64,000 nucleotides of DNA from Pseudomonas congelans (GTDB taxonomy: Bacteria; Pseudomonadota; Gammaproteobacteria; Pseudomonadales; Pseudomonadaceae): contig NZ_FNJH01000001.1 in the NCBI RefSeq assembly GCF_900103225.1, positions 928,980 to 992,979 on the forward strand. Reading direction: 5' to 3'. This document shows positions 27,486 through 38,254 of this stretch, piece by piece. Position 1 is the stretch's first letter, and every line of letters begins with the position of its first letter. The translations under genes were made by a program, and so were the position numbers. Below the pieces are notes generated by a model. That model was not told the origin of the DNA. It saw only the letters and a list, made by a program, of their open reading frames with translations, and did no database searches.

Positions 27486-28380
27486 CCGAACCCTGCATCC
27501 TTCGCGGCGCACCCTGTTGCGCCTTTCGCTGGGCTTACTGGCGCTGCCTGGCATTGCCCGGGCAGCGCCGCTAAGAGTCGTCACCCTGTTTCAGGGGGCG
27601 TCCGACAGTGCCGTGGCCCTGGGGGTGACGCCTTGCGGCGTGGTGGATTCGTGGAGCGAAAAACCGATGTACCGCTACCTGCGCCCGGCGCTGGCGGCGG
27701 TCCCGCATGTCGGTCTGGAAACCCAGCCTAGCCTGGAAGATATCGTGCTGCTCAAGCCGGACCTGATCGTCGCCTCACGCTTTCGTCATCAACGCATCGC
27801 GCCGCTGCTGGAGCAGATCAGCACGGTGCTGATGCTCGAAGAGGTGTTCGAGTTCAAGCGCACCCTGGCAATGATGGGCGCGGCCATGCAGCGTCAACAG
27901 CTGGCCATCGACCTGCTCGGACAATGGCAACAGCGTGTGGCGGCGCTGCGCGGCCAGTTGCAGGCGAAGTTCGCCGGGCGCTGGCCGATCACCGTGTCGG
28001 TGCTCGACATTCGCGAAGACCATATCCGTAGCTATCTGCCGGCCAGCTTTGCCGGCTCGGTGCTCAGTGAACTGGGCTTTGCCTGGACGCCTGCGGCCCG
28101 CGAAGCCACGGGCGTGTCCCTTAAACTCAGCAGTAAAGAGAGTTTGCCTGTGGTCGATGCCGACCTGTTCTTTGTTTTTCAGCGCGCGGACAGCAACGCC
28201 GCGCAGCACACCTACGACAAACTGGTGCAGAACCCGTTCTGGCAACAGTTGCGGGCAGCACAGGACGGTCAGGTATGGCGCGTCGATGCCGTTGCCTGGA
28301 GTTTGTCCGGCGGGATCTTGGGCGCCAACCGCATGCTCGACGAGATCGCTCGCGTGACGCTGGCGGATAGCCCCTCATGA
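27475..28380 (+). CDS. cbrA: Periplasmic ferric-achromobactin binding protein
   Basis: A 301-residue FecB/CbrA-type ABC substrate-binding protein. The N-terminus has an Arg-Arg pair before a hydrophobic core ([21 protein letters not shown]), a Tat-like or Sec signal peptide. The mature part shows the siderophore-binding fold: [34 protein letters not shown], and the C-terminal [23 protein letters not shown]. It delivers the ferric siderophore to CbrBC. The GTG start lies inside the end of acsA, and the stop overlaps cbrB (ATGA at 28377). Confidence 0.88.
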   Translation: MQPDRTLHPSRRTLLRLSLGLLALPGIARAAPLRVVTLFQGASDSAVALGVTPCGVVDSWSEKPMYRYLRPALAAVPHVGLETQPSLEDIVLLKPDLIVASRFRHQRIAPLLEQISTVLMLEEVFEFKRTLAMMGAAMQRQQLAIDLLGQWQQRVAALRGQLQAKFAGRWPITVSVLDIREDHIRSYLPASFAGSVLSELGFAWTPAAREATGVSLKLSSKESLPVVDADLFFVFQRADSNAAQHTYDKLVQNPFWQQLRAAQDGQVWRVDAVAWSLSGGILGANRMLDEIARVTLADSPS

Positions 28381-29366
28381 CGGTTGCGGTAAAACTGGGC
28401 CTGGGGCTGTTGCTACTGGTGGCGTGCATGGGATTGAGTCTGACAACCGGGGCCACCTGGATATCGCCCGCCGACATCGTGCGAGGTGTCTGGCAGCCCG
28501 ATGCGCTGAGCGGCATCGAGCACGTGCTGCTCGACACACGGTTGACACGTACCCTGATGGCCGTCGCGGTGGGTTCGAGTCTGGCGGTGGCCGGTGCCCT
28601 GATGCAGGCGCTGACGCGCAATCCGCTGGCGTCGCCTGGCCTGTTCGGCATCAACGCCGGCGCGACGTTTGCCATTATTGCCTGTTCGTCGCTGCTCACG
28701 CTGTCGTCCATGAGCCAATGGCTGTGGTGCGCGTTCATCGGGGCTGCGGTGGCGGGCACGATTGTCTGGGTCATCGGCAACCGGGGGCAGGGCAGCCTTA
28801 ATCCATTGCGCATCGTATTGGCTGGCGCAGCGATCACTGCCTTGTTTACCGCATTCAGTCAGGCCTTGCTGGTGGTCAATCAGGACGGTCTGGACACCGT
28901 GCTGTTCTGGCTGGCCGGCTCCCTGTCGGAGCGCGAACTGAGCACCGCCGCGCCGTTGCTCGTCTGCGTGGTCATGGGGCTGGTCGGCGCTCTTCTGCTG
29001 GCGGGGCAGGTCAACGTGCTCAACACCGGGGAAGCCATCGCGACGGCTCTGGGCCAGCGTACAGGGCTGATTCGCCTGATGATGAGCGTGGTGATCATTG
29101 CCCTGGCAGGCAGCGCCGTGGCGCTGGCGGGCAGTATCGGCTTCATCGGCCTGCTGGTGCCACACATGGTGCGCAAGACGCTGTCCATCGATCATCGCTG
29201 GCTACTGCCAGGCTGCGCAGTGCTGGGCGCGACGCTGTTATTGCTGGCCGACACGCTGGCGCGAGTGGTGATTGTCCCTCAGGAAGTCCCGGTGGGTGTG
29301 ATGACTGCGTTGTTCGGTGCGCCGTTCTTTATTGCACTGGTTCGGCGGGGGGCGCGCTATGGATAA
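28377..29366 (+). CDS. cbrB: Ferric-achromobactin ABC permease CbrB
   Basis: A 329-residue FecCD-family inner-membrane permease with about nine or ten hydrophobic helices. The family hallmark is seen in [20 protein letters not shown] and [18 protein letters not shown], with [12 protein letters not shown] near the C-terminus. It pairs with CbrC to form the channel. The start overlaps cbrA and the end overlaps cbrC by 8 bp. Confidence 0.9.
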   Translation: MTVAVKLGLGLLLLVACMGLSLTTGATWISPADIVRGVWQPDALSGIEHVLLDTRLTRTLMAVAVGSSLAVAGALMQALTRNPLASPGLFGINAGATFAIIACSSLLTLSSMSQWLWCAFIGAAVAGTIVWVIGNRGQGSLNPLRIVLAGAAITALFTAFSQALLVVNQDGLDTVLFWLAGSLSERELSTAAPLLVCVVMGLVGALLLAGQVNVLNTGEAIATALGQRTGLIRLMMSVVIIALAGSAVALAGSIGFIGLLVPHMVRKTLSIDHRWLLPGCAVLGATLLLLADTLARVVIVPQEVPVGVMTALFGAPFFIALVRRGARYG

Positions 29367-30390
29367 GCATTTCACCGTGCGCTACCGGCGTTTTTCCCGG
29401 CAGTTCAGCCTGACGGTATTCACGCGCCTGCTTACGGGACTGGCGCTGACGCTGCTGGTTGCGCTGAGCTCGCTGGCATTGGGCAAGATCAATCTGTCGC
29501 CGGCGACCCTGCTAAGTATTTTTGCCGGTCAGGCGGACGCCAGCCTGGTATTCATCGTCGAACAACTGCGCATGCCACGGCTGGCTCTGGCCGCACTGGT
29601 CGGCGCGGCCCTGGCGGTGTCCGGGCTGATCCTGCAAAGCATCATTCGCAACCCGCTGGCCTCACCGGATCTGTTAGGCATCACCAGCGGTGCCAGCGCC
29701 GCCGCCGTGTTGTACCTGTCATTCTTCTCGGCTGCACTGGGCGCGCAGTTTCTGCCCCTGGCGGCGATCTCTGGCGCAGGCCTCGCGGCACTGGTCATTT
29801 ATCTGCTGGCCTGGAATCAGGGCGTTTCACCCTTGCGCATGGTGTTGATCGGGGTAGGGGTGTCGGCCCTGCTGGCTGCGGTCACCACGTTCATTCTGGT
29901 GTTCAGCCCGCTGACCACAACCTTGTCGGCTTACGTCTGGCTGACCGGGAGCGTGTATGGTGCCAGTTGGCCGGAGCCCCGCGCGCTGGCCGGCTGGCTG
30001 TTGATGACGTTGCCGCTGTTGGCGCTGTTCGCCCGTCAGGTGCGCATGCAGCAACTGGATGACGCGCTGGCCCAGGGCATCGGCGTGCGCGTGCAATGGC
30101 TGCGCGCCGGTTTGCTGCTGGTGAGCGTCGCGCTGGCCGGGCTGGCGGTTGCCTGGGGCGGGGCGATTGCCTTTGTCGGGCTGATTGCGCCGCATATAGC
30201 CAAACGGCTGATGCCGCCGGGGTTCGTCGGTCAGGCACTGATGGCGGCGCTGATCGGTGCCAATCTGGTGATGCTTGCCGATCTGGCCGGACGCACGCTG
30301 TTCCTGCCGCTGGATCTGCCCGCAGGGATTTTTGTTGCGGTGCTGGGCACACCGTTCTTTCTGTATCTATTGATCAACCAGCGGCATTAA
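29359..30390 (+). CDS. cbrC: Ferric-achromobactin ABC permease CbrC
   Basis: A 343-residue FecCD-family permease, partner of CbrB. Motifs are [41 protein letters not shown] and [14 protein letters not shown]. The ATG at 29359 inside the end of cbrB is chosen; a codon at 29317 would increase the overlap with no extra family similarity. The ATPase gene follows after 10 bp. Confidence 0.88.
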   Translation: MDKHFTVRYRRFSRQFSLTVFTRLLTGLALTLLVALSSLALGKINLSPATLLSIFAGQADASLVFIVEQLRMPRLALAALVGAALAVSGLILQSIIRNPLASPDLLGITSGASAAAVLYLSFFSAALGAQFLPLAAISGAGLAALVIYLLAWNQGVSPLRMVLIGVGVSALLAAVTTFILVFSPLTTTLSAYVWLTGSVYGASWPEPRALAGWLLMTLPLLALFARQVRMQQLDDALAQGIGVRVQWLRAGLLLVSVALAGLAVAWGGAIAFVGLIAPHIAKRLMPPGFVGQALMAALIGANLVMLADLAGRTLFLPLDLPAGIFVAVLGTPFFLYLLINQRH

Positions 30391-30400
30391 GGAATTACGG

Positions 30401-31192
30401 ATGGCGTCAATCGCAACCCACGACCTGACCCTGAGCTACCAGCGGCAGGTGATCATCGACAGCCTTGATCTGCAGTTACCCGCAGGCCAGGTGACCGTGC
30501 TGATCGGCAGTAACGGTTGCGGCAAAAGCACCTTGCTCAAATCCCTGGCGCGCCTGCTCAAACCCCAGCAGGGTACCGTTGTACTCAACGGTGCCGATAT
30601 CCATCAGAAGTCCACTGCCACCGTTGCGCGTGAACTGGCGATTCTGCCGCAGATGCCCAGCGCACCGGAAGGCATCAGCGTGCGGCAATTGGTTGCGCTG
30701 GGGCGTTATCCCTATCAGAACTGGATGCAGCAATGGTCCGCCGAGGATGAAGCCATGGTCGCAAGGGCTCTGGCGCAGACCGGCATGCACGAGCTGGCGG
30801 ACAGGCCCGTCGATGCCCTGTCAGGCGGCCAGCGCCAGCGCGCGTGGATCGCCATGACCCTGGCGCAGGATACCGACATCGTATTGCTGGACGAACCGAC
30901 GACCTTTCTCGATCTGGCTCATCAGATCGAAGTACTGGACCTGTTGCGCTATCTGAATCGGCAAGAAGGCAAGACCATCGTGATGGTCCTGCATGACCTG
31001 AATCTGGCCTGCCGTTACGCCGATCACATGGTTGCTGTCCACGAACGCAGCGCCTTCGCCCAGGGGCGTCCGGCCGATATCCTCAGCGAGGCGTTGGTCA
31101 AGCAGGTCTTTGGCCTCAACTGCCGGATCATCGCTGATCCGTTCTTCGGTACGCCGTTGTGCATTCCCTTTGGACGGGAACTGCCGCAATGA
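30401..31192 (+). CDS. cbrD: Ferric-achromobactin ABC ATPase CbrD
   Basis: A 263-residue ABC ATPase of the FecE/FepC type that powers ferric-siderophore import. Walker A is [12 protein letters not shown], the signature is [13 protein letters not shown], Walker B is [13 protein letters not shown], and the H-loop is in [15 protein letters not shown]. Its stop overlaps the start of the following FhuF-like gene, so iron release is encoded in the same transcript. Confidence 0.92.
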   Translation: MASIATHDLTLSYQRQVIIDSLDLQLPAGQVTVLIGSNGCGKSTLLKSLARLLKPQQGTVVLNGADIHQKSTATVARELAILPQMPSAPEGISVRQLVALGRYPYQNWMQQWSAEDEAMVARALAQTGMHELADRPVDALSGGQRQRAWIAMTLAQDTDIVLLDEPTTFLDLAHQIEVLDLLRYLNRQEGKTIVMVLHDLNLACRYADHMVAVHERSAFAQGRPADILSEALVKQVFGLNCRIIADPFFGTPLCIPFGRELPQ

Positions 31193-31968
31193 GTCTGGCG
31201 CAGGCGTTCAACGAGTCCGAATGGGCGTTGCTCTCCGGGGTGCTGCGGCTCAGGCCGGCAGGTGAGCAAGATCCCCGCGCACTCCCGGCACGCGCACTGC
31301 TGGACGACGCAGTCTGCGAGCAATTGCTTGGCGTGTTGGGGCCGGTGATCGGTTCTCCGACCCAGGCAATCACTGCATCATTGCTGGCCAAGCGCTTTTC
31401 CTTCCTGAGCACCGGTGCCTGCCTGTACGCGATGTCGGTCTACGACAAGGGCCTGGCCCTGTCGCTGGACAACAGCGTGATCGAATACGCGCACGATGAC
31501 GGCCTTTGGACCTCTTCGATGCCCTTGCTCGATACGACGCCTGCAAGTTACGAACCGGGGGGCCGCGATGCATGGCGTGATGAGATCGTCAGCACGCTGT
31601 TCCGCGACCTGCTTCAGCCATTGTGGGAAACCTTCAACCGTGTCACGGGTATTTCCCGACGCATTCTTTGGGAGAACACCGCGGTACGTGTGTATTCGTT
31701 GTACGACAAGCGCATGGACAAGATTGAAGACCCGGCGATCCGGCAGCGCTGTGAAGCCGATTTCGACTGGCTGCTGCACCAGGCCGATCCTGCGCTGTTC
31801 GGCCTGACCTACAACCCGCTCAAACACTTCCGCCGCGCACCGGTTGTGCTGGAAGCCGAAGGCAAAAGCATCCGTTTTCGGCGCACCTGCTGCTTCTATT
31901 ACGACGCCAGCAACCCCGTCGAGTATTGCTCGACCTGTCCGTTACTGAGACCCAGGAAATGTCGATGA
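31189..31968 (+). CDS. FhuF-like siderophore-iron reductase with C-terminal Fe-S cysteines
   Basis: A 259-residue protein resembling FhuF, the cytoplasmic [2Fe-2S] protein that helps release iron from siderophores by reduction. The C-terminus holds the diagnostic cysteine cluster: CC, then 11 residues, then CxxC ([20 protein letters not shown]). Upstream is an [20 protein letters not shown] segment of the family. The start at 31189 overlaps the cbrD stop. Its stop is overlapped by the RraA-like gene (ATGA at 31965). Reduction of ferric achromobactin after import is the likely job. Confidence 0.82.
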   Translation: MSLAQAFNESEWALLSGVLRLRPAGEQDPRALPARALLDDAVCEQLLGVLGPVIGSPTQAITASLLAKRFSFLSTGACLYAMSVYDKGLALSLDNSVIEYAHDDGLWTSSMPLLDTTPASYEPGGRDAWRDEIVSTLFRDLLQPLWETFNRVTGISRRILWENTAVRVYSLYDKRMDKIEDPAIRQRCEADFDWLLHQADPALFGLTYNPLKHFRRAPVVLEAEGKSIRFRRTCCFYYDASNPVEYCSTCPLLRPRKCR

Positions 31969-32609
31969 ACAAGCAGATCGCACACCGCCAGCAACAGCTC
32001 AGCGACGCCGTCATAGAGCAATACCGTGACATTGCCGCGTCAACCATCGGCCACCTGACCGACGTGGGTTACCTGCGCGGGATCAGACCGCTGTTCGAGG
32101 GTGCCAGACTGGTCGGCAACGTTGTCACGGTGAAACTACAACTGCCCGACGGCAGCATTCTTCGCGATGCACTGCTGAACAGCCTGCCCGGCGATGTGCT
32201 GGTGATTGAATGTGTCGGCGACGAGCATTGTGCCTGCTGGGGCGAACTGCGCACCCTGGCCGGTCTGATCAAGGGACTTGCCGGCGTCATCATCTCGGGT
32301 GCAGTTACCGACGTCGCCGCCTTGCGCGAACATCGTCTGCCCGTGTTCAGCCGTGGAGTCAGCGCAATGACGACACGCAGTCTCGGCGAAAGCGGCGAGC
32401 TCAACGGACTGATCAATATAAGCGATGTGGAGGTGAAGCCAGGGGACATCGCCATCGCGGATGATGACGGGGTATTTATTTTGAGTCCGCAACAGGCGAA
32501 CGAACTGTTACCCGAGTTGCTTGGCAAAGAGAGTGCGGACAGAAAAAGAAGGAAAGAGTTTCTCGACAGATTGAATGGGGAAAATCCTGGCAGCAGAAGT
32601 CAGCAGTGA
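31965..32609 (+). CDS. RraA/HMG-aldolase-fold protein at the end of the achromobactin operon
   Basis: A 214-residue member of the RraA-like family, which includes 4-hydroxy-4-methyl-2-oxoglutarate aldolase, oxaloacetate decarboxylase and the RNase E inhibitor RraA (older records call it dimethylmenaquinone methyltransferase). Visible elements are STIGHLTDVGYLRGIRPL, LKGLAGVI-like GLIKGLAGVIISGAVTD, LPVFSRGVSA and PGDIAIADDDGVFI. The AGGA before 31965 and the ATGA overlap with the FhuF-like gene indicate coupling. A role in shaping oxo-acid precursors (achromobactin contains 2-oxoglutarate and citrate units) is my inference. A paralogue lies at 45608. Confidence 0.8.
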   Translation: MNKQIAHRQQQLSDAVIEQYRDIAASTIGHLTDVGYLRGIRPLFEGARLVGNVVTVKLQLPDGSILRDALLNSLPGDVLVIECVGDEHCACWGELRTLAGLIKGLAGVIISGAVTDVAALREHRLPVFSRGVSAMTTRSLGESGELNGLINISDVEVKPGDIAIADDDGVFILSPQQANELLPELLGKESADRKRRKEFLDRLNGENPGSRSQQ

Positions 32610-32809
32610 CAATAAAGTCTGAAACAGTGCGCCGATTTGATTCATGAATATAACCACTGCCAACGGATCAATAGTTATAACTTTTGGATCCCATAGGCGC
32701 AATCAGACAACAGGCAGGCTCATTTCGTATTAAGTTCGCTTGCACCGCTCAAGATTGCGGTTCCATGACCGATGCAGATTGCAAACCTAAACTGTCCCGG
32801 ATAGCCGCA

Positions 32810-34126
32810 ATGTTCAATTCGCATTTGAAAAACACCAATAAGGCATTGGAGCGCCGCCTCGCCATGCTTGAGCAAGCAGGGCAAATCCTCAATCTGGAGA
32901 CAGTTGCCGTTGTGCTGGATGGCACGGGCAAAGTACAGACCGTCAACGCGTTGTTCGAGACGGAGATGAGTTACGCGCAAGCAGAGCTGGTCGGACGCAG
33001 TCTGTCCGAACTGAGCCCGCCGGAACTGAGCGGCGACGTTCACCAGAAACGCGCATTGACCGCGATTCGCGACGGCAAGCATTTCAGCGGTACGTTGCGT
33101 CTGGTCAGCAAAACCGGGGCGAGGGTGTGGCTGAGAACCATTGTCGTCCCTTATAAAAATGAAACCGGCGGCGTCGAGCAGATCACCCTGTATTCGAGTG
33201 TTCTGACGCGAACGATTGAAGCCTCCCGCGAGAACGAGGCGCTGGTCAATGCGCTGCAACGTTCCACCGCCGTTATCGACTTCACTCTCGATGGCATTGT
33301 CATCGGCGCCAATGAAAACTTTCTGAGGGCAATGGGTTACGAGTTGAATCAGATAAAGGGCAAACATCACAAGATGTTCTGTCTGCCTGAAGAGTCCACC
33401 TCTGAAGCGTATATCCAATTCTGGGAAAGACTGCGCCGGGGTGAATTTATCGTCGATCGTTTTCGCCGGGTTGATAAAGGCGGTCGTGATGTATGGCTGG
33501 AGGCGTCTTACAACCCTATTACCGATGCCAACGGCAAACTCTATAAAATTGCCAAGTTCGCAACAGTTATCACTGAACAGGTCGAGCGCGAGAAAGCGGT
33601 CGCTGAAGCATCGGAAATGGCTTATCAAACGTCTATCGATACTGACAGCAGCGCACAGCAGGGCCGCAAAGTCATCAAGGACACGCTGCAAATGCTTGGC
33701 CAACTGACCATTTCGATGGAAGAGGCCACACGAGGCATCGAAGCACTGGACTCGCAAAGTCAGGTGATTGGAACCATCATTAAAACCATCAGCGGCATCG
33801 CCGAACAAACCAACCTGCTCGCGCTGAACGCAGCGATTGAAGCCGCCAGGGCCGGTGAACAGGGCAGGGGGTTTGCGGTAGTGGCCGATGAAGTTCGCCA
33901 ACTGGCCTCGCGCACGACAAAAGCGGCGGAGGAAATTGTAAACGTCGTGAAAACCAACCAGAGCCTGGCTTCAGACGCGGTAAGCGTAATTGTGCGTAGC
34001 ACCGAACAGGCTTCCGAGGCGCTGGTATTGGCCAACGACGCAGACCGCGTGATTCAGGAAATCCAGCACGGCGCAAACACCGTAGTGCGGGCAGTCAGCC
34101 GGTTTGTGGACCAACGCTCCAGTTAA
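32810..34126 (+). CDS. Soluble PAS-PAS methyl-accepting chemotaxis protein
   Basis: A 438-residue chemoreceptor without membrane segments. Two PAS sensor domains lie in the first half (around [20 protein letters not shown] and [20 protein letters not shown], each followed by a PAC-like block). They are followed by a short signalling domain with the conserved hairpin [20 protein letters not shown] and [15 protein letters not shown]. It resembles cytoplasmic aerotaxis-type receptors that bind a haem or flavin cofactor and signal through CheW/CheA; the ligand is not evident. The start is uncertain: [13 protein letters not shown] at 32810 resembles the family N-terminus, whereas ATG 32765 lacks a ribosome binding site. 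Confidence 0.85.
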   Translation: MFNSHLKNTNKALERRLAMLEQAGQILNLETVAVVLDGTGKVQTVNALFETEMSYAQAELVGRSLSELSPPELSGDVHQKRALTAIRDGKHFSGTLRLVSKTGARVWLRTIVVPYKNETGGVEQITLYSSVLTRTIEASRENEALVNALQRSTAVIDFTLDGIVIGANENFLRAMGYELNQIKGKHHKMFCLPEESTSEAYIQFWERLRRGEFIVDRFRRVDKGGRDVWLEASYNPITDANGKLYKIAKFATVITEQVEREKAVAEASEMAYQTSIDTDSSAQQGRKVIKDTLQMLGQLTISMEEATRGIEALDSQSQVIGTIIKTISGIAEQTNLLALNAAIEAARAGEQGRGFAVVADEVRQLASRTTKAAEEIVNVVKTNQSLASDAVSVIVRSTEQASEALVLANDADRVIQEIQHGANTVVRAVSRFVDQRSS

Positions 34127-34143
34127 GGGCAAACAGTCGGGTC

Positions 34144-34179
34144 GACTCAGGGGACACTAAAGGTGTACGGCCCTGAGTC
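34144..34179. terminator. Stem-loop after the chemoreceptor gene
   Basis: GACTCAGGG (34144-34152) and CCCTGAGTC (34171-34179) form a perfect 9-bp stem, with a smaller ACAC/GTGT stem inside the loop. It begins 17 bp after the chemoreceptor stop. No T-tract follows. Confidence 0.4.
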
Positions 34180-34400
34180 ACTCATTGCGCAGGTGAACAG
34201 GAAAGAGCGTTTAGCGATATTCGCAGGGTCCACCGGCTTATAGACGTTTTAAATGAGCGTGTTTTATTAAATCCATGGGACAGCACTCGCGCAAGTCACA
34301 CACTATCGTCATCACGGCCTTACTGCCTCAAGACTGACATCCGGCTACCGATACCCTGTTTATAAGCGTTGCACTCGCCGTCCTTTCGAGCCTCTTTACT

Positions 34401-35987
34401 ATGCCTTTTCTGCGCACCCCACACATGGTTCGTAAGTACCTTTACACGTTGTTGTGGTTTTATGTGTTCTCTATTTTCCTGTTCGCAGTCGCGTGGGAAT
34501 TCGAACTTGAATCCTTCGCCATGGCCGCGATGGGCTTGCCCTATGATCAGGACTTCGAAAGTGCCGAGCGTTGGCGTTTTGTACTGACTTCGACCGGCTT
34601 TGCAGTGCTGTCGATGATCGTTCCGTTCGTTCTTCTGAAACGCCTGATGCAACGACTCCACCGCAGCTACAACGACTTGCTCGAGTCCCAGGCGCTCAGC
34701 GAATCTCTGGCCCGTCACGATCCATTGTCCGGTTTGCTCAATCGCCGTGTGTTTCACGAGCAACTGGTTGCGCGCCTGCAGCAGCCAGCGATACAGACCG
34801 CGGTCTTCCTGATCGACCTGGATAAATTCAAGTTGATCAACGATACCCACGGGCATGCGGCAGGAGACGCGGCTATTTGCGCCGTTGCTGAAAGCCTGCG
34901 CGACGCCACCGTCGGGTGGCAGGCTTCGGTGGCTCGACTGGGTGGCGACGAGTTCGGCCTGGCAGTCAGCGGCGACTTCAGTCACGCCGAACTGGCGCCG
35001 CTCGCCGAAAGCATTCTGGCCAAAATCGCAGCATCCAGCGTTGGCTTGCCGGGTGTGGCCTTTAGCGCGACCCTCGGCGTTGCCGTTGCTCCAATGGACG
35101 GCTCAGACCCCGACATCTTGCTGCAACGTGCGGACAGCGCCATGTACCGCGGTAAAACCGGTGGCCGAGCGACGTTTCATTTCTATGAAGTCAGCTTCGA
35201 ACGCGAACAGCGCCTGCAGGAACAGTTCGCGCGGGAACTCACCCTGGCTATCGAAGAGAAAGATATTCAACCGTTCTATCAGCCTATCGTCAGCCTTCCC
35301 GAGCAGCGTCTGGCAGGGTTCGAACTGCTTGCGCGATGGCTGCATCCCGAGCGTGGAATCATCCTGCCGCTTGACTTCATACCCGCTGCAGAACAGTTGG
35401 GGCTGATCAAGCCACTCACCGCGACCCTTTTGCTTCAAGCCTTCGATCAGGCACGCGATTGGCCTAGCGACTTCACGCTGGCGATCAACGTCACCTCGCT
35501 GATGATCGAAAGCCCCGACTTTCCTGACTGGCTGGAACAGTTGGCCAGCGAAGGAGGATTCCCGCTGAGTCGGCTGGAAGTAGAAGTGACGGAAAATGCC
35601 CTGGTCGCCAATGTCGACAGTGCCCGCCTGAACCTCGAACGTCTGCGCGCGATGGGCGTGAGCGTCGCTCTAGACGATTTCGGTACCGGCTATTCAGGGC
35701 TGTATCACCTGACCAAGCTTGCCATCGACAAGATCAAGATCGACAGATCGTTCTTCGACACAAAACTTGAAAACCAGAACGAGATGGTCAAGGCCATCCT
35801 CGCTCTGGGTAAAAGCCTGCGCATGAAAATCACCGCCGAGGGCGTTGAGCACGAACAACTGGCAGACTGGCTGGCCACCCATGAGTGCGACTTTGCCCAG
35901 GGCTACCTGTTCGGAAGGCCCTTGCCGTCGGCCCAGGTGAGAGAGCTGCTGGCAATGAGGGAGGCTGAGGGGCCGGTCAGGGCGTGA
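34401..35987 (+). CDS. Membrane-bound GGDEF-EAL cyclic-di-GMP protein
   Basis: A 528-residue protein with two membrane segments at the N-terminus (YLYTLLWFYVFSIFLFAVAW and a second near FVLTSTGFAVLSMIVPFVLL) around a short periplasmic loop. Next are a diguanylate cyclase domain with an intact GGDEF (ARLGGDEFGL) and a phosphodiesterase domain. In the latter the EAL motif reads ELL, but the other catalytic elements are present: LAINVT, EVTENAL, LDDFGTGYSG, DKIKIDRSF and ITAEGVE. No RxxD inhibitory site is visible just before GGDEF. Both activities are possible. It is a single gene with 274 bp upstream. Confidence 0.88.
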   Translation: MPFLRTPHMVRKYLYTLLWFYVFSIFLFAVAWEFELESFAMAAMGLPYDQDFESAERWRFVLTSTGFAVLSMIVPFVLLKRLMQRLHRSYNDLLESQALSESLARHDPLSGLLNRRVFHEQLVARLQQPAIQTAVFLIDLDKFKLINDTHGHAAGDAAICAVAESLRDATVGWQASVARLGGDEFGLAVSGDFSHAELAPLAESILAKIAASSVGLPGVAFSATLGVAVAPMDGSDPDILLQRADSAMYRGKTGGRATFHFYEVSFEREQRLQEQFARELTLAIEEKDIQPFYQPIVSLPEQRLAGFELLARWLHPERGIILPLDFIPAAEQLGLIKPLTATLLLQAFDQARDWPSDFTLAINVTSLMIESPDFPDWLEQLASEGGFPLSRLEVEVTENALVANVDSARLNLERLRAMGVSVALDDFGTGYSGLYHLTKLAIDKIKIDRSFFDTKLENQNEMVKAILALGKSLRMKITAEGVEHEQLADWLATHECDFAQGYLFGRPLPSAQVRELLAMREAEGPVRA

Positions 35988-36524
35988 GCCAGTACTGGGC
36001 GATGTATTTATGGAAATACGTAAAGCGGAAGCTTAAGACAGCCCAACCGATATCCGGCCGAAGCTATCGAGAAAAAATATTTTTTATTGATTGCTACCTA
36101 GAGGTCTCTGCCTATTAAAGAGGGCGTCTTAATTAGAAAGGATAGAGTCATGAACCTCTATAGTAATAAGCTCAATAACGAAGCGATAGTGTAAGCTCCC
36201 CACTTTTGTTGTTACGCAATTCTATACGGTAACATCCAAGTTACAAGTGCGATCAATGAACGAGGAAGACCTCTGTCTGTGATGTCCGCTGGATGGGCGA
36301 GGTTTTGAAAAAGCAGGGTATAGAGTATTGCGTGGCGACTACCGAGAATCTTAAGATCAGAAAAATCCACCTGTATCGCCAGCGAAATAAAACCAATCAA
36401 GAACACGGCTGCGCTTATGGAGAAGCTACTAGAGGCGCGATAAGCAGCGAACAATCGGCAGCATGAAAACATTGATTCTCACGCCGCCAGTCCATGCTTT
36501 TTTTCTAAAGACCAAAAATAGGAG
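35988..36524. other. AT-rich intergenic stretch with possible gene remnants
   Basis: This 537-bp region is visibly richer in A and T than its surroundings. A 14-codon plus-strand frame at 36150-36194 (MNLYSNKLNNEAIV) has a good AAGGA ribosome binding site 8 nt upstream, and it may be a truncated gene start or a leader. A minus-strand frame of 86 codons at 36212-36472 encodes a hydrophobic stretch (FSISAAVFLIGFISLAI) but has no recognisable family or ribosome binding site. I treat both as unproven. Confidence 0.35.
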
Positions 36525-36932
36525 TCAAATTGATTCAAGAATCTCCTTGCGTCGTGATATATATTCACTATCATTAATCAGTTTGCGCTCTTTAAGGGAG
36601 AGAAGCTTTTCTAGACGTGCTTCTACGCTATCAGATACCTTCACAATAGGTTTTTCAATGGTGAAGTCCGGCGCCCCAGCACAAGCAGCGTTTATGTCAT
36701 TCATAAGCGCTACTTCGTCAAAAACAGTATTTCCTTTATTGTCACGCATTAGATTTGAGTATGTTCGACCCAATGCAAGAGTCTTCTGACGCAAAACTGC
36801 ATTTCTAGGGTCAGCCTCAAGGTCTTTTAAAGATGCCTGATACTTTTTATGAGATTCGCTTTTTGCTTTTTCTTTAACCCATGCGAAAAGTAGGCCTAGG
36901 AAAACAACAACAATCAGGATAAACCAAAACAT
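36525..36932 (-). CDS. Small membrane-anchored SHOCT-domain protein
   Basis: A 135-residue protein. The N-terminus is a single transmembrane helix (MFWFILIVVVFLGLLFAWV), followed by a charged linker. The C-terminal 28 residues match the SHOCT short helical domain pattern: RLEKLLSLKERKLINDSEY followed by a second helix. SHOCT domains occur at termini of many uncharacterised proteins and are thought to mediate oligomerisation or binding. Codon use is more AT-rich than the neighbours, suggesting acquisition by transfer. Function unknown. Confidence 0.75.
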   Translation of the reverse strand: MFWFILIVVVFLGLLFAWVKEKAKSESHKKYQASLKDLEADPRNAVLRQKTLALGRTYSNLMRDNKGNTVFDEVALMNDINAACAGAPDFTIEKPIVKVSDSVEARLEKLLSLKERKLINDSEYISRRKEILESI

Positions 36933-37126
36933 ACCTATAATCCTTTACTTGGCGCAGCAATCTCTGCGATAGCGATGATACTACAGTGTTTGCGCCCGCA
37001 TCCATCTCCGCGACTAATTATCTACAACCGGCTGGGAACTGACCGGATACTTAATCGCCGTTATAAATTTTGACGTCAGTCATCAGGCATCTGCACACAG
37101 CGTAATATTTTTATAGTTCATTATCG

Positions 37127-38254
37127 TCACTTCGCATCTGGCGCTCGCCGAAGCGTAATCCGGGTCAATTCCGAAGGCTTGCCAAGACGAATGGCAAACC
37201 CCGGCCAGAGTGCGGTGCCGTTGTTGACGTACAGTTGCATCCCGCCCACGTCATAAAGCCCCGACACAAATCCGCCGTTGGCCAGTGCCAGCAGCCGGTG
37301 AAGACCGAAGATCATGCCGCCATGGGTATGCCCGGAGAGTTGCAGCGCTACGCCGTGGGTCGCTGTTTCCTCGGCGTTTCTGGGTTGATGGTCGAGCAGG
37401 ATGATCGATGTGTCTTTCGCGATGCCTGCTATGGCTTTCTGCAGGTCTGGCGCAGGGAAGCCGGTTTTTGGCGCAGTGACATCGGTGACGCCGGCCAGAG
37501 CGATGCGTGCACCGTCGTGCTCAATCATCGTGTGGCTATTGGCGAGAGGGATCATGCCCAGAGAGACGAAGTGCTGCATCCATGCCTGGTTATCGAAAAA
37601 GTACTCATGGTTGCCGGGGATAACGTACACGCCGTCCGGCGCACGCAAATCGCGCAGGGCCTCGATATCCTGTTTCCGGTTGCTCAGCGAGCCATCAATC
37701 AGATCGCCAGTGATGACGATCAGGTTCACTCCCAGCGCATTGGACTGCTGTACCACCGCCCGGGTCCAGGACGCGTCGAACAGGCGGCTGATGTGCATGT
37801 CGGTCAGTTGCAATACCTTGTAGCCCTCGAATTGCGGGGGCAGGTTTTTAATCGCGATCTGGATGTCTTTCACAGGCGGCACGCGCACGGCCTGCTGGAC
37901 GCCTATGGCCGCCAGCACCAAGGCCGCCACACCGACGACGTAGCGCAGATTGGCCGGAATGCTCAGCGTCTGCCGGCGTACCAGCATCGTCAGCAATGTG
38001 CCGATGTCGACGATGATTTGCAGTACCGCGAGCAACAGGATTGCGCCGAACGCCCAGTTGAACAGCATCACGACGTAGCGTGGAAATTCCGGCGAGAACA
38101 CGCTGCCGGAAGAAAACCGGCAATACAGATGGTATTGCGAGGCAAGGACAAGCAGTACGGCAACGGCGATTTTCGCTGATAACGCCCAAGGCATCGGCCA
38201 TAGAAAACGGGCGATGACGTATAGGCAGGGCAGGCTGAACATAACGTGAAACAT
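37127..38254 (-). CDS. Membrane metallophosphoesterase (YkuE/YaeI-like)
   Basis: A 375-residue protein with about four N-terminal membrane helices in residues 1-120 and a C-terminal calcineurin-like phosphoesterase domain. The metal-site motifs are intact: TDMHIS (DxH), ITGDLIDG (GD), PGNHEYF (GNHE), LDHQPRN, and SGHTHGG (GHxH). Relatives act on membrane-linked phosphoesters such as UDP-diacylglucosamine or phospholipids; the substrate here is unknown. The ATG shares a base with the stop of the preceding small gene (TAATG), so translation is coupled. Confidence 0.87.
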   Translation of the reverse strand: MFHVMFSLPCLYVIARFLWPMPWALSAKIAVAVLLVLASQYHLYCRFSSGSVFSPEFPRYVVMLFNWAFGAILLLAVLQIIVDIGTLLTMLVRRQTLSIPANLRYVVGVAALVLAAIGVQQAVRVPPVKDIQIAIKNLPPQFEGYKVLQLTDMHISRLFDASWTRAVVQQSNALGVNLIVITGDLIDGSLSNRKQDIEALRDLRAPDGVYVIPGNHEYFFDNQAWMQHFVSLGMIPLANSHTMIEHDGARIALAGVTDVTAPKTGFPAPDLQKAIAGIAKDTSIILLDHQPRNAEETATHGVALQLSGHTHGGMIFGLHRLLALANGGFVSGLYDVGGMQLYVNNGTALWPGFAIRLGKPSELTRITLRRAPDAK

